DNA from: Tolypocladium sp. Sup5 PDA-1
Taxonomy: Eukaryota; Ascomycota; Sordariomycetes; Hypocreales; Ophiocordycipitaceae
DNA length: 64,000 nt
Direction of reading: 5' to 3'
Assembly: GCA_000750105.3 (NCBI GenBank)
Contig: JPHH03000027.1
Coordinates: 62,001 to 126,000 of the forward strand
Shown: piece by piece, positions 1 through 10,079 of the stretch
How the letters are laid out: each line of letters starts with the position of its first letter
Position numbering within the stretch: the stretch's first letter is position 1
Translations under genes and position numbers: made by a program
Notes under the pieces: generated by a model
What the model was told of the DNA's origin: nothing
The model's input: the letters and a program-made list of their open reading frames with translations, nothing else
Databases searched by the model: none

Positions 1-2230
1 CGCTCTTCTCGGCGGCGCCGTTGGCCTTGGCGCCGCCGCAGCACGGCACCAGTACGCTGGTCTCGTTGCGCGTGGACGGGACGTCGAGCGCCGGGTTGCG
101 GGTGAAGAAGTCGGCGGGCCGGATGTGGATCTGGTATGTCTCGGCGGGCCTGGGGATACCCGTTAGCTGTTATATAGGTTCCGCGGCTATCAAAGGGACC
201 ACTTACATGACGGGCCAGTCCTCGACGCGAGGATTGTGCGTCAGGCCGTACACCGTCCACACCACCGGGCTACTCTTCTTCCCAGCTTCACCCTCGCTCC
301 CGTCGTGGCCGTTCGCCGCCTCCCTGCCGTCCTCGGTGAACCAGTCCCCCCGGCTCACCATGTCGCTCACGCCACCCTTCTCCCCGCGGCTCTGGTTCGT
401 GAACTCGCCCGCCGCCCAGAACTCGCCGTCGCGGTAGCCCGTGACCCAGTTGTTGTGCCTCGCAAACGGCGCCCGCTTTGCGATGATGCTGTCCTCGTCG
501 GCCAGGATCATCTGCGTCGCGGGTGCCAGCAGCTTGTAGCCCACGTTCTTGCCCGAGACGGCGTTCTTCTTGTGCGCGTTCTCGAGCTTGAGCAGCCGGT
601 TCAGCCGCGGCTCGGCGTCGATCCAGGTGGCCCTGTCGACCGTCTTGCGCCGGATCTCGTAGAGGTTGCCAAAAGGGTTCGTCTGCGCGTGCGTCTTGAC
701 CCCGTGGCTCTCCTCCACGACGACGCGCGTGTCGCCCTCGGCGTACGAGTCCACGGCCGGGTCGATGCGCGCGGCGAAGATGTGCTGGTGGTTCTGCGCG
801 AGGATGCCCGGCGCGACGATGTTGCCGTAGCCGCTCGTCTTGCCCTCGTCGATGGACACAACGCTCACGACACCCGTCGCACGCGTCTCCAGCGTGATGC
901 CGCCCGCCAGGTCCAGCTTGAAGGCGAAGACGTACTCGTAGTTGGCCAGCGTGCAGATGAACTGCACCACGAACTCGCGCGACCGCGTCACCACGGCGCG
1001 GTTGGTCCGGAAGTTTGTATGCTTCCAAAGGATGCCGTTGTCCTGCTCGTGCAGGCAGACCACCGCCTTTGCGTCCGTCGGCGAGCCGTCTGCCGCAGCG
1101 AGGAGCGAGTCGAAGTAGTGGATCGCGCCGAGACAGTCGCAGCCCAGCTCGAGGTTGTTGGCCGCGCGACCGACGCCGCCGTCGCCAAAGTCGAACGCCT
1201 GCTTGCGGTGAAAGGGCGGCCGCGGGTCGCCGTAGGGCACCGTGAGCTCGCTGAAGCTGAGGCGGTACATGACGGGGCGGTTCTCGTAGCACACGTCGTG
1301 CAGGACGGCGCCCTCGCGCGGCGTGAAGCCCAGGCGGAATCGCCACTTCTGCCACTCGATGAGGCCGTCGGCGCGCACGGTAAAGGACGCGCCCTCGGGC
1401 TGCACCACGTTGAGCGGCTTCAGGTCCGTCCGCAGCGGCTCGTCGAGCAGCTCGGGGACGTACTCGGCAGCCTGGGCCTTCCGGAAGAGCTTCTTGGGCG
1501 CATCCCCGCGCGGCGCGGGCTCGATGCTGTCGTCGGTGCCGCCGGTGGCCAGGCGGTCGATGCGGATGACCTTCCTGGTGACCCAGTCGATGACCGGGAT
1601 GATGGGGATGGGGTAGGCGTAGTGGTTGGAGTCGCCGTTCTTGTTGGACGCGTCGCGGGCGAAGACGAGGCCCTGCATGAAGCGCGGGTCGCCGTCGTTG
1701 TCCGAGCCGCCGTAGGGCCAGGGGTCGACGGTGAGGGTGAAGCCCTCGGGGAGCGAGAACTCGGTCATGGCCTCCTTGAAGAGGTCCGAGGCGAAGATGA
1801 TGTCCTCGCACTTGGAGAATTCACCACTGCGCCGTCAGTTAGCTATGTGTTGACGTGGGGGATGCGAGACGGCTTACACGGTGTAGTAGGGATACGACGT
1901 CTCCTGGGCCGTGTGCTTGGACACAATCTCCCCCGTCCCCAGATGCACCACGCTGCGGGTGTGCTCATGCTTTTCGGCCCCGAGGACGTCGTACTCGACG
2001 AGCGCCAGCCGCGGCGGCCGCGCCGTCTCATCGGTCAGCTTGCCGGCATGCTCGGCCTCGAGAAAGGGCACCAGCTCGGCCTTGCGCGGCTCCTGGAGGT
2101 AGATGGAGCGGAAGAAGAGCGAGTCGCCGCTGCCGTGGACCTTGACGATGAAGTCGCGAGCTCTGGTGAACTCGTCCTTGGAGAGCTGTGCGAGGGGGTG
2201 GGGGTGGACGGTGGAGCTTGGGCTTGCCAT
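1..2230 (-). CDS. Copper amine oxidase, 3' end outside the window
   Basis: Oxidises primary amines to aldehydes with release of ammonia and hydrogen peroxide, using copper and a topaquinone cofactor made from its own tyrosine. Three exons are visible: 2230-1878, 1826-207 and 149-1. The introns (1877-1827 and 206-150) have GTAAGC and GTAAGT donors and keep the frame. The cofactor site reads ANYEYVFAF, with the precursor Tyr near residue 414. Two copper ligands lie in NHQHIF near 464-466 and the third His is in YGLTHNPRVEDWP near 645. A likely catalytic base is the Asp in QAFDFGDGG near 330. The last exon reads PAETYQIHIRPADFF, the usual C-terminal part of fungal peroxisomal-type enzymes. I chose the ATG at 2230 (MASPSSTVHPHPL), which fits the family start; in-frame ATGs at 2281 and 2266 are alternatives. 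The end of the protein, where a peroxisomal signal could sit, is missing. Confidence 0.93.
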
Positions 2231-2912
2231 TGCGTGAGGCTGGGATGAGGAGACGCGAGCTGTCATGCGGCTTTGGTGCAAGCGAGGCGTAGCGGGGCAG
2301 GAGATGCCGGTTCCAAGTTGAGGTTTGAGGGTTCAAGTTGGAGGTTGGAGGTTGCAGGTTGAAGGGAGGTTGATGAGACGGACGCTGAAGAAGATAAGAG
2401 CGGGCCGTCGGGGGTGGAGTGCGGAGAACGGCGGTTGGTGCCGGGCCGGTACGGACTGACTATTGGATGTCGACAGTAAATATCAAGTAAAAGAACTTGA
2501 AGTCGGGTCATCCATCACCCATCGGCATCCGCAGTCACCCTCTGCCCCTCATCACGAACACAAGAGGGCGTGCCACGAGGCTGTTGCTCGTCACGAATCA
2601 CGATCCCCTCCCCCGCATTTCATGGAAGCTGGCGTGACGAGACCCCGGTCTGGTATCAACAAGTTACCAACCTCCCAGTCCTGGTAAGCCGTGGGATATA
2701 TTAAAGACCCAAACACAGCAACCCGCCTGCCCTCTTGTCTAATCCGTACGTACAAAGACGTTCAAAACCGGCAACTTCTGCCAACGTTCCCGCCTCGGCA
2801 TCGTCATCCCCCCGCAGCAGACGGCGGAGGCTCCTGGATCGCTACCCCCGGACCCCCGCGGGGACCGAATCCAGCTCCGGCGCCGGAAGAGCCCCGCGGC
2901 GGAGGCGGCTTC

Positions 2913-2944
2913 GGGCAGGCGGGCAGGCGGGCAGGCGGGCAGGC
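2913..2944. repeat. Octamer tandem repeat GGGCAGGC x4
   Basis: Four exact consecutive copies of GGGCAGGC, followed by a decayed copy (GGACAA). It is a simple minisatellite in non-coding DNA, about 700 bp upstream of the amine oxidase start. Confidence 0.95.
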
Positions 2945-4857
2945 GGACAACCATCCGAGGGGTTGAATCCGGAAGAGTATTGATAACTGTGACAATGATG
3001 CGCCATGAATCACGCCCCTTGGCGCCTGGTTTGACGCCCTTGTCGGGACAGGCGCCCGTATCAGCCCCCGGACGAAGGGGGACTGAACGGACATGCCCGT
3101 CCATCGCGTTTGAGGCGAGTGGGTGTGTGTAACCAGAGATGTGCAAGTTACGAAGTAGGAATATGGAGAAATGCCATAGCACGACGATAGCACGACAAGA
3201 TGCTTAACATGGCACCATTCGACCCACGCGCGTCTGGATTAAACCAAGCGCCGTCGCGGCACCCTTTGCTTTCCCTTGGCTTACAGGCCAGTGACGAAAT
3301 GACTGTTGGTCAGCCCTGCCCAGAGGACTTCGAGGGAGTCTCGGGCTAATATCACATTTCGCACTCCAGGTAGTAATACTGTAAGTTAGCACTTACTCCA
3401 GTCTCCCCCACACTCACCACTCAGTCACGCATCACCAACAAACAATCAATCGAACCGCCCCCGAGGCCGCCAATCCAGGCCCCCATCACCAAGTGACACA
3501 CCACTCGTCACTTCGCCCCCCTGCCTGCCGCCCAGCCGGGAGATGCATCGGCTGCCCGTGCGCCGTGTCACGGATCTCGGCATCTGATACCTGGGCGGAG
3601 CGACAGTCGTCAATGGGTCATGCAAGCCGCGGCTTCACTGCCGACTGCTGGTGGTTCTTCGAGATGGGCAAGCAGTCGGGGGTGCCGCGTCTCGCTCGAC
3701 CCGGTGTGGGATGCTGCGTTTGAGACGGTCGGACGACGAGACGACGAGGCCAGACGAGCTTCTGCACCACGTCCGTCTTCACCCATTGTACGAAGTACTG
3801 CACGCAACATGCCAGGTCGCTGCGAACAGCCACCCATGGAAACTATAAGTTACCAAGGTTTTTTCTTTGTTTATCAAGTCAGCAAAATATAAAATTAAAC
3901 CAGCGCACCTACCAGCCATATTCAAAGCCCAAACCACGACCCGTTCCAGAAGTTCCCAGGCTCTCGGGCTGTATCTCTCCCGCCCGCCACCTTCAAGCGC
4001 ACGCCACCGTTCCAGACGGGACGAGGCCGTCAGGCTAATGTTGGCCATGCAACAGCCCCTTGCCAATGGTGGGACGAAGCAAATTGAAACATTGTGCCAG
4101 CAGCCGTGTTTTCTTCAGCAGAGCAGAGGCCAAACAAAGATCGCTGAGTTGATCCGCTGTTTGGCAATCCCGGGGGCACGTTGCACCGGCTGCCTCGTGT
4201 CTTGCCCTTCGGCTCCGGTAATTCGAATGTGAGTTGTCGAGATGCCGGTTTGAGCAGTGACCGGCTGTTGCAGATCGGCCAAAGTTCATCCGGACACTGC
4301 TGCATGTGGATCTTCTGTCCCGGTATGTAGTACGGAGTACGAAGTACAAGCCCCCCTACCAATGGTGACTCCTCACAACAAGGTAGCCATGGCTTCTCCT
4401 CGCATAGCCACTGCCACTCCCCGCGTCGCCATCGTGGTTGGATCTCGTGTGAATATTATAGCGCATCAAGTCCGAATCGCGATGATACGAGGCGGGGGCG
4501 CTCGTGGCCGTGCTTTGGGGGAGGGGAGTTTGTCCGGTGGCTTGCTTGGTCGGACCCGGACTCGAGAGAGAAAAGGCAGTTCAGGGAAGAGCGGTTTTCC
4601 CATTAAAATTAATCCCTCTTTGCCTTGCCTTTCGTGGCTAGGGGTATAGCGGAGACAGACACAGAGCCCTTGAAATAGGGGCTCGTGCCGCCCACCCTTA
4701 GTTTCAGATCTTTTATGTTCGCTGTTCTTCACACACCAAAGAGCTTTGTCCCCCTCACCAACCAACTTGCACGGTTGGGACTCTGCTGCAGGCGGCATTG
4801 ACCCCGCACTGTTAGTGTATGTTAAACTAAATGCCCTCTTGCTATTGGCTAAAAGCT

Positions 4858-4920
4858 GCCGTACGTGTTCAAGATCTTGCCGTGTGTGTTTAAAATCTCG
4901 CCGTGCGTATTGAGCGGTTT
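4858..4920. repeat. Three degenerate 21-bp tandem units
   Basis: Units start at 4858, 4879 and 4900, each beginning GCCGTRYGT. Units one and two differ at five positions and every difference is a transition (A/G or C/T). Unit three is conserved over about its first ten bases only. The array sits about 210 bp upstream of the candidate secreted-protein gene. Confidence 0.7.
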
Positions 4921-5127
4921 AGATTCAACTCCAAAGTAGATTCCATTCGGTTCAACTGCCATGGGCTTTGCCCAGTCTGTACGTCCTGGCTGTGCTAGGA
5001 CCAGGGGCGCAGGGGCTCCAAGCTCTAGGATACAAAGGCCGAGCCGCCCTCTTTATATTGTTCTCTTTCTATTCCTTGGACTCTTTTCATTATACCAAAT
5101 CCTCCATAATATTTCTATATCTTTAAA

Positions 5128-5589
5128 ATGAAGCACGGACTTATTTTCTTCTTTACCTTCCTTACCACTGCCTTAGCAACACACGGAACGTATTGGACAG
5201 ATGATAATTATGGCGTAAGTAAAAGTATTAACTTATATAATCCCTTTAACACTTCTTCTTAGTTATATCTAAAGTTAATAGTACTGATCTATTTCCTATT
5301 TACTATATAGGCATGCTTTACGGAACATAACGAATGCTGGTTTTACACTATACAACAGAGGTCACTGTATATAGGTAAGAAAAAGGGCGGGGCAAGACGA
5401 CCCGACAGATTTATTCTTCGTATAAAGCCTTGTTATGCGAGCGATGTAAGTGCCTTTCAAAACGCACGCCCTTTCCCCAAGTGAAGCAATAAGATAGACG
5501 GGTATATTAACTATTAGAAAATGTAGTGCACGGCAGATAATAACAGGTGCCTGTATCGCCATTCGACTCGCGTTGCTGTCTGCACTTGA
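5128..5589 (+). CDS. Candidate small secreted cysteine-containing protein
   Basis: Not recognised as a known family. Exon 1 (5128-5214) encodes 29 residues beginning MKHGLIFFFTFLTTALA, a textbook signal peptide with a likely cut after ALA. A GTAAGT donor at 5215 and a TATATAG acceptor ending at 5310, with a CTGAT branch site at 5285, define intron 1 in phase 0. Exon 2 starts ACFTEHNECWFY. The 3' end is ambiguous. A donor at 5375 (GTAAGA) to the acceptor ending 5536 gives a roughly 65-residue protein with four cysteines and stop at 5587-5589. A donor at 5447 to the same acceptor gives a slightly longer one. No further splicing ends at 5484. A TATA-like stretch and pyrimidine-rich leader lie at 5050-5127, and AATAAA at 5589-5594. 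The AT-rich codon use is unlike its neighbours. It could be an effector-like protein, but function is unknown. Confidence 0.42.
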
Positions 5590-5615
5590 ATAAAATATTA
5601 TTTCGGGCTAGTTTA

Positions 5616-5894
5616 TTAGGGTTCTAGTATTTGTACAGAGCACGGATTAGATAGGCTCTCATATAAGATGGCCTTCGTTACCTCTTCCCGTTCTTTGTCT
5701 CTTTGAATTGCCATGTGAAAGTGTTGTTCGTCTGCTTGGGCAGGCACTGCACTGCCTTTCCTCTTACACGACGTCCCGTTACTCATGGTGAGTTCGTCCC
5801 GCCTCGGCAAAACTGGTCTCCAGGGCGTGAACAACTTCGTCGCGGCCGGGCACCTTTTGGCCGCCGCGAGAACAAGATGCGAAAGGGAGGACAT
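5616..5894 (-). CDS. Hypothetical short ORF in AT-rich tract
   Basis: An uninterrupted frame of 92 codons. Its second half, from MSNGTSCKRKGSAVPAQ onward, has even, non-repetitive, charged composition (stretch KEREEVTKAILYESL) and reads like real protein. The first half overlaps another frame that is equally open, so the start is uncertain and could be the internal ATG at about 5786. No domain is recognised. It converges on the secreted-protein candidate, with stop codons about 27 bp apart. It could equally be a transposon-derived fragment. Confidence 0.2.
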   Translation of the reverse strand: MSSLSHLVLAAAKRCPAATKLFTPWRPVLPRRDELTMSNGTSCKRKGSAVPAQADEQHFHMAIQRDKEREEVTKAILYESLSNPCSVQILEP

Positions 5895-7652
5895 TCACTT
5901 TTCCAACAGACCTCCAACGGCACGATCGATCCGATGAATTGAATAAAGCTACGGCAGCCCACGGCAGCTTAGATTGATCGGATCAGTCGGCTACAGCCAG
6001 CTGCTGTTTTCCACCTTGGGCCTCGCCACCGTCGCGCGTTGCCCTTCGGCTTGGGGAGGAGGCCAGCATGCAGAGCGAAAAACAACTCTCTTTTCGACCT
6101 CTTCCTTTATTAATAGTAGGCAGCCAAGTCGACGGCTAGCCAAGCAGCTTGCAAGACGACCTTTTCATCAAGGCAGCTGGCCCACGGCTGCGGCCCCTAC
6201 CTGCCCTTACGGATGGGTCTTTGTCTTCTGTCGCTTGCATCCCTTTTCCTCCCTTGTAAAGCAGCTTGCCGAGAGGGCCAATTCAGCGGCCAGTTTGTTT
6301 ACCTAGGTACGGAGTAGGCAGAACGAACACGCCCCTAGCCTGCGGAAGGCAAGGCGGGCTCTGGAGCGGCGCCAGTGCTTCTCGGGGGGGCCAAACCGCC
6401 AGGGGAAAAACGGGGCCCCGTATCTAAAAATTGCATGCCTGCCAACGATGCCAAGAAGCCATTCGACTCTTGGTTTTCCGCTCCTCGTTTCCGCATGATG
6501 ACGCTGATGCAGAAACTCAAACGGCTGCCGGTGGCTGTTGGTGGCTGATGGTGGCTTCCATGATGCATTGTTGTTGAGGTGCTACATAGACGCCGTGAAT
6601 ATACTTCGTAATGGCCACCCGATGGATGCATCCCGCCCCTCTGGCGCAAACCTACAGCGCTAGAGTTTGCTGCCCCAGCGAGCATCAACCCCATCAAGCC
6701 TGGCTAAGCCCTCGTTTCATCTCGAGCCCAGCTGCTTCACCGACGTCAGCGCAACCGCAAGTACCCTGTAATACGGACTACGTGTCAAACCTTCCGGTTG
6801 GGCCGACGGTTGCAGCCGCTTGGAAGCAGGAGCGAGCGCTGTCATTTCGCTACCAATCAGCACTGACCACTGTCGAAAAGAGATCGTCATCCCCACGATG
6901 CCGTCCAGGCCACCTCATCACCCATCACCCATCACCCCATCGCCCAGCTGATTCTGCCCCCTTTTCGTTCCTCTCTTCTTATCCACCCTCCACTCATTCC
7001 CTCCAGCCCTCCATCCTCGACCCTCGGATCTCCCCTTCAGCTCGACAAGCCTCGACAAGCCTCGACCAAACGCTGCCGTCGTCGCTGCCGCATACCTCCC
7101 ATTGGCTACCTCCCTACCCGATACCCCAATTCCCGGTTCTCACATCTGCCCTGCATTCGTTCCAACGTCTCCTTGGTTCACGACCGTCCGGCTCTCGCTT
7201 CCTCCCTTTCGTCCATTCGTATCGCCTCGCCTCGCTCCGAACCCTCGCACCTATTCGTATACCCACGCGCTTACTCGCACTTGCACCTCTTGTCCTCGTA
7301 TCCGAGCCGCCGAGAGATTGCACCTACGGCCTCAATTTCGCTCGGTGCCGAGTTGGGTCCTCCACTGCGGATCCCCACCGAAAGCTTCAGCCTTCGACTG
7401 AGCCTCACCAGTGACGACTTTTTTCTGTTCTCCTTGAGCACCGCCCGCCGACGCCTCAACGACGACGCCTCGACGACGACACCGACGCCGACGCCGACAA
7501 GGCCCTCGATGCGCTCATTATAGTCATTCATTTGTTGAGGAGCAACAGGCCAATTCCGCCGACGCATCTGGCTTCCTGCACCGCATTCGAGCATCCATCG
7601 TACCACCCATCTTTCGTCCGATCGCGACAAAACATCGCAAACAGTCGACGCG
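5895..7652. other. Intergenic and probable OCH1 leader
   Basis: No supported gene. An imperfect 11-bp inverted repeat (5929-5939 against 5973-5983) could form a hairpin. A TACGGAGTA copy lies at 6308-6316. From about 6900 to 7652 the DNA is strongly pyrimidine-rich on the + strand (repeated CCATC, CCTCC and TCGAC runs), typical of a long fungal promoter and 5' leader for the mannosyltransferase. The long open frames in this part follow from the low TA content and show no protein features. Confidence 0.55.
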
Positions 7653-8866
7653 ATGCTCAATTCACGCCGCGCCATCGTCGCGGCCGCCTTCCTCATAACC
7701 GTCTTCTTCCTCGTGTCCCGAAGCCACCACTCCCCCTCGAGCCCGACGGCCAAATCCTCCACGACGTCATCAAGTAGCGGCAGCGATGTCCACGCCGCCG
7801 CCGCCGCCGCCGCAGGGCGCAATCCCGCCACGAACCCTGCCGCGGACAGCAAACCCGAGCAAGACAAGAGGCCAGTGACCCAAAAACCGATGATGGACAT
7901 GGCGCGCATGTCTACATACGACAAGCTCACGTATTCGTACCCCTACGACGTCGAAACCAAGTTCCCTGCCTACATCTGGCAGACGTGGAAAACGACGCCA
8001 ACTGAAGGCGACTTCCAGTTCCGAGAGCAGGAGGCATCGTGGACCGAACAGCACCCTGGCTTCATCCACGAGGTCATTACCGATGACCTCGCCGTCAGCC
8101 TCCTGCGCCTGTTCTACGCGTCCGTCCCCGAGGTCATGGAAGCATACCACGCGCTCCCCCTGCCTGTTCTAAAGGCCGACTTCTTCCGCTACCTGATCCT
8201 CTATGCGCGCGGAGGCATCTACTCCGATATCGACACGTATGCCATCAAGAGCGCGCTGGAGTGGGTTCCCCCGCAAATACCGCGGGAGACGGTCGGGCTC
8301 GTGGTTGGCATTGAGGCCGACCCGGACCGTCCGGACTGGGCCGACTGGTACAGCCGCCGCATCCAGTTCTGCCAGTGGACCATCCAGAGCAAACCCGGGC
8401 ACCCGGCTCTGCGCGACATCATCACACGAATCACCAACGCGACCCTGACCCTGAAGCGAACGGGAAAGCTTGCCAGCTTCAAGGGCAAGAACGTGGTGGA
8501 CCTGACGGGCCCCGCGGTCTGGACCGACACACTCATGGATTACTTCAATGACAAGCGCTTCTTCGACATGAAGAGCAGCAAGGGCAAGATTGACTGGCGC
8601 AACTTTACGGGCATGGAGATGAGCAAGCGCGTGGGCGACGTGGTGGTGCTGCCCATCACCAGCTTCTCGCCGGGCGTAGAGCAGATGGGCGCCAAAGACT
8701 ACGACGACCCCATGGCCTTTGTGAAGCACGACTTTGAGGGTGCGACGAGGTTCCCAGTCTCATGGCATGACTGACGCTGACACATTACACTGCAGGCACC
8801 TGGAAACCCGAGAGCGAACGACATATCGGCGAGCAGCCGCCTGAAGAGGGCCTTGTGCAATCATGA
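7653..8866 (+). CDS. och1: Initiation-specific alpha-1,6-mannosyltransferase (GT32, Och1-like)
   Basis: Golgi type II membrane enzyme that starts N-glycan outer chains by adding an alpha-1,6-mannose from GDP-mannose. Exons are 7653-8739 and 8796-8866, joined across a 56-nt intron (donor GTGCGA, acceptor TGCAG), giving 385 residues. A short cytoplasmic tail and one membrane anchor (about 7-22) precede a low-complexity Ser/Ala stem with a GCC-repeat-encoded Ala run. The catalytic domain begins near FPAYIWQTWKTTP. It carries the sugar-binding DXD motif in GGIYSDIDTYA (Asp 192 and 194), preceded by KADFFRYLILY, both hallmarks of the family. The second exon supplies TWKPESERHIGEQPP. Fungi often have several Och1 paralogues, so strict orthology to yeast Och1 is inferred, not shown. 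Confidence 0.9.
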
Positions 8867-10079
8867 TGGCAAGAATGACGAACGCAACAGAACCACAACT
8901 ACGTCGACGCGCCATGACTCCGTCTTCGATTATCGATACCCCCCACAACGCCCGACGACGATGACACCCCGTCAAACCCTACGCTTCTCGACCTTGTATA
9001 TTCCCTGTTACTACTTTCTACTGGGGACGCGACCATGGGTGTTGCTGTGGACTGGTTTCCACTCTAGGTGGCCTCTTGGGCCTTGTTTTCTGATGTGATG
9101 TTATTTGTTGGGCATGAGTGCATCCTGAAACAAGGGCGTGCACGTGGCTGCTAGAGACGAGGTGTTTGTTTTGTGCGCCAGCAACGGCGGTTGGGATAGA
9201 TTCGGAGTACCATGCACTTGACTGCGTTTCATTTCGTGCTTCTGTATTACGGCTCAAAGTCGGGCATTGGGGAAAGGGAACTATGTATGCATTGCCAGCT
9301 ACTTGCTAGAAAGTCAGCGGCGCCGGCGCAATTTCTTCAAGACGAGGGCACGGGCGAGGTTGGGTTGTATCATTCGATGAGGATCAGCGCGGCTGGTGCT
9401 CGGACACGGGCCAGATGGACGCCTGGAACACGCACCTGCAGGAAGCTGGGTACCGAGTACGGGGTACATTAGACAAAATCTATGACCCCGAGGCCGAGGG
9501 GACCAATTCGAATCAATTGGCCAGCAGCGCACGTTGTGATGGTGTTTTCTGGAAGACGCGAGAACTGCAGACAATACGTACCGGCCATGTATTAATTCGA
9601 ATGCTGTTCGATTGCCGAGAGCTGCGTCATCAGTGCACCTGTCATGGACCCCTGAATGACAGTTAGCCGAGCCGCCCTAACGAAACGCGGCCAGTGGCGG
9701 CGCAAAGCCGCTGCCGCCTCCCCCGCTCCTCGGCCTGCTGCCCGCGTACGAGTACAGCCCAGGCTTGCGTGGGGTAAACCGCGGAGCGGGCATCATTGCA
9801 CCGCAGTAGCCACGGCTTCAGCCGAGGGTCACGGGGGGCTTTGCTCTCGTACCTTTCAACCTCGTCTGTCGGGCCCTCGCCAGAAGTTGGCAAGTTGGTT
9901 TGCTGGGACGTTCCTCTGCATGCTTGATTTACGCGGTCGCCTGGCCCGCCGCTGAGACGCGAGGAGCTCCCCCGAAGGGCGCAGCGAAGCGAAGACGCGC
10001 ACGTGCAACGGGACGGCGGCGGGTAGAGGACAGGATGCGGCCACGGAGCGGGGCGACGCGCGCGGCGGTGGGCGTGAGG
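8867..10079. other. Intergenic between OCH1 and the acyl-CoA synthetase
   Basis: No supported gene. It contains the 3' flank of the mannosyltransferase and the promoter of the next gene. Open frames on the minus strand here are antisense to the next gene's Arg-rich leader and start, and show no independent coding signal. Confidence 0.55.

Larger units (their letters stand above)
2231..5127. other. Intergenic, no supported gene
   Basis: I see no gene that can be supported. Open frames here lack family motifs, splice structure or sensible composition. The stretch holds the amine oxidase promoter, an 8-bp tandem repeat and, near its right end, a degenerate 21-bp repeat. Base composition drops toward AT after about 4800. 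One copy of the nonamer TACGGAGTA lies at 4331-4339. Confidence 0.6.

Noticed and set aside
236..2248. A 670-codon plus-strand frame across the amine oxidase
   Set aside because: It is the antisense shadow of the oxidase exons; composition is dominated by Val, Arg, Asp and Gly as expected from reverse-read GC-rich codons, and it has no motifs.
6611..7414. A 267-codon plus-strand frame before OCH1
   Set aside because: Pyrimidine-rich leader DNA translates to Ser/Pro/Leu-rich noise; no domain, and it is interpreted as promoter and 5' UTR.
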